Assembly: GCA_902589475.1 (NCBI GenBank)
Contig: CACITD010000023.1
Coordinates: 1-38,693, forward strand
DNA: 38,693 nt
From: an uncultured Alphaproteobacteria bacterium
GTDB taxonomy: Bacteria; Pseudomonadota; Alphaproteobacteria; Thalassobaculales; Thalassobaculaceae
Direction: 5' to 3'
The stretch's first letter is position 1; the number at the start of each line of letters is the position of its first letter. The notes beneath the pieces were generated by a model. The model made no database searches. It was not told the origin of the DNA and saw nothing but the letters and a program-made list of their open reading frames with translations. A program made the translations under genes and the position numbers. Below, in pieces: positions 38,207 to 38,693 of the stretch.

Positions 38207-38281
38207 TTACATGTAAGAAATAATGTCGACTATCGCGCCAAAGACAGCGAAGACACCGAGAATAATTAGGATGGTTTCCAT
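38207..38281 (-). CDS. 24-residue membrane micro-protein (relative of 33664-33738)
   Basis: A 24-residue frame, Met then ETILIILGVFAVFGAIVDI and ISYM. Same length, same acidic second residue and same core as the micro-protein at 33664. No good ribosome binding site is visible and no TGATCT box precedes it, so the evidence rests on the family resemblance. Confidence 0.45.
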   Translation of the reverse strand: METILIILGVFAVFGAIVDIISYM

Positions 38282-38501
38282 AACGAGTTGCAGTGTTAAC
38301 CTTTATCTGTAAATTTATTCAAGTAAAAAATTTCGTTAATCTAACATAGGTTTTAAACTCGTTCTGTCGAGAATAAAAAACTTTTTAAATCAAAATAATA
38401 ATTTAAGAGTTATTGTTAATTCAGTATTTTCTGTAGCCGCTCTAGGTAGTATCCTGCTAAATGGTTTTTAATATTAATTATTTAAAAAGGTTAAATTTCA
38501 A

Positions 38502-38693
38502 ATGAAGCTTTTTGGAAGTTATGGATCTCCATTTACTAGGAGAGTTGGTGTTACGTTATTGATGTATGGTTTTAAATTTGAGCATGTAGCGTTGCGATCA
38601 AGCGTACCCGAAGAATTAGAGGAACTAAAACAGTTAAATCCGCTAGCGCGTGTGCCGGCCCTTCAAACTGATGAAGGAATGGTGTTTGTAGAT
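38502..38693 (+). CDS. Glutathione S-transferase, N-terminal part (cut by window edge)
   Basis: 64 residues to the window end. MKLFGSYGSPFTRRVGVTLLMYGFKFEHVALR is the thioredoxin-like GST N-terminal domain with the Ser/Tyr-type start (SYGSPFTRR), and LNPLARVPAL carries the conserved cis-proline segment that binds glutathione. The C-terminal helical domain lies outside. Cytoplasmic conjugation or glutathione-dependent role; class cannot be set from this part. Confidence 0.85.
   Translation, partial: MKLFGSYGSPFTRRVGVTLLMYGFKFEHVALRSSVPEELEELKQLNPLARVPALQTDEGMVFVD

Noticed and set aside
1-38693. tRNA, rRNA, CRISPR, insertion sequence, integron or phage features
   Set aside because: None of the expected cloverleaf, repeat-spacer, transposase or integrase patterns were seen on either strand.

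Overview
The window looks like chromosomal DNA of a low-GC, probably marine alphaproteobacterium. The sequence support is a DUF2842 gene (a small membrane protein typical of Alphaproteobacteria), an alphaproteobacterial-type periplasmic TPR protein, many small envelope proteins, a carnitine-associated type thioesterase, and several light/oxidative-stress families: two photolyase/cryptochrome systems, DUF2256, TIGR03643, DUF3833 with a DCC protein, and SOUL. There is no rRNA, tRNA, CRISPR array, insertion sequence, phage gene or plasmid module. Genes are short, densely packed and often change strand. The assignment to Alphaproteobacteria is inference, not marker-gene proof.

Layout. 1-5.9 kb: the start of an MFS transporter (cut by the window edge), a small ferredoxin-like protein, a GFA/CENP-V protein and a DUF1330 protein in a row, then an M29/NicX-like metalloenzyme, a SOUL protein with a suspicious A11 tract at its start, a periplasmic PQQ sugar dehydrogenase and a small two-cysteine secreted protein. 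6-10.4 kb: a DUF3833 lipoprotein translationally overlapped with a DCC thiol-disulfide protein and followed by a clear terminator, a TMEM205-like protein, a cupin, a TPR protein, TIGR03643 and a Cys-rich protein. 10.9-16.3 kb: an FAD oxidoreductase, DUF427, DUF3108, a second small two-cysteine secreted protein and a full-length photolyase/cryptochrome. 16.4-23.2 kb: cupins, three hotdog thioesterases, a photolyase split into two overlapping genes in inverted domain order plus DUF2256, two Sel1-like secreted paralogues, a CPXCG protein, a uronate dehydrogenase-like SDR and a RidA protein. 23.9-28.9 kb, all minus strand: a ThDP-dependent acetolactate-synthase-like enzyme, an FMN-binding PNPOx-like protein, a DUF2182/DUF1326 pair and an esterase lipoprotein. 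29-33.3 kb, all plus: GFA, DUF2237, DUF4396, cytochrome c', a diheme cytochrome c, SnoaL-like and small membrane proteins, and DUF2842. 33.4-38.7 kb: a GNAT, a PCuAC copper chaperone, a NIPSNAP-like protein, several tiny proteins and the start of a glutathione S-transferase.

The most unusual material is (1) the FAD-domain / antenna-domain / DUF2256 overlapping operon at 17987-19365, where a photolyase appears as two polypeptides with the C-terminal domain gene first; (2) a set of very small ORFs, including two 24-residue membrane proteins that are recognisable relatives of each other and two 18-20-residue ORFs behind perfect AGGAGG ribosome binding sites; (3) TGATCT-N18-TA boxes ahead of the DUF3833 operon, the split-photolyase operon and one micro-protein, which could be a shared extracytoplasmic-function sigma promoter; and (4) paralogue pairs of small secreted proteins. 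Several genes point to photo-oxidative stress and to copper/heme handling in the envelope, but that joint reading is inference.
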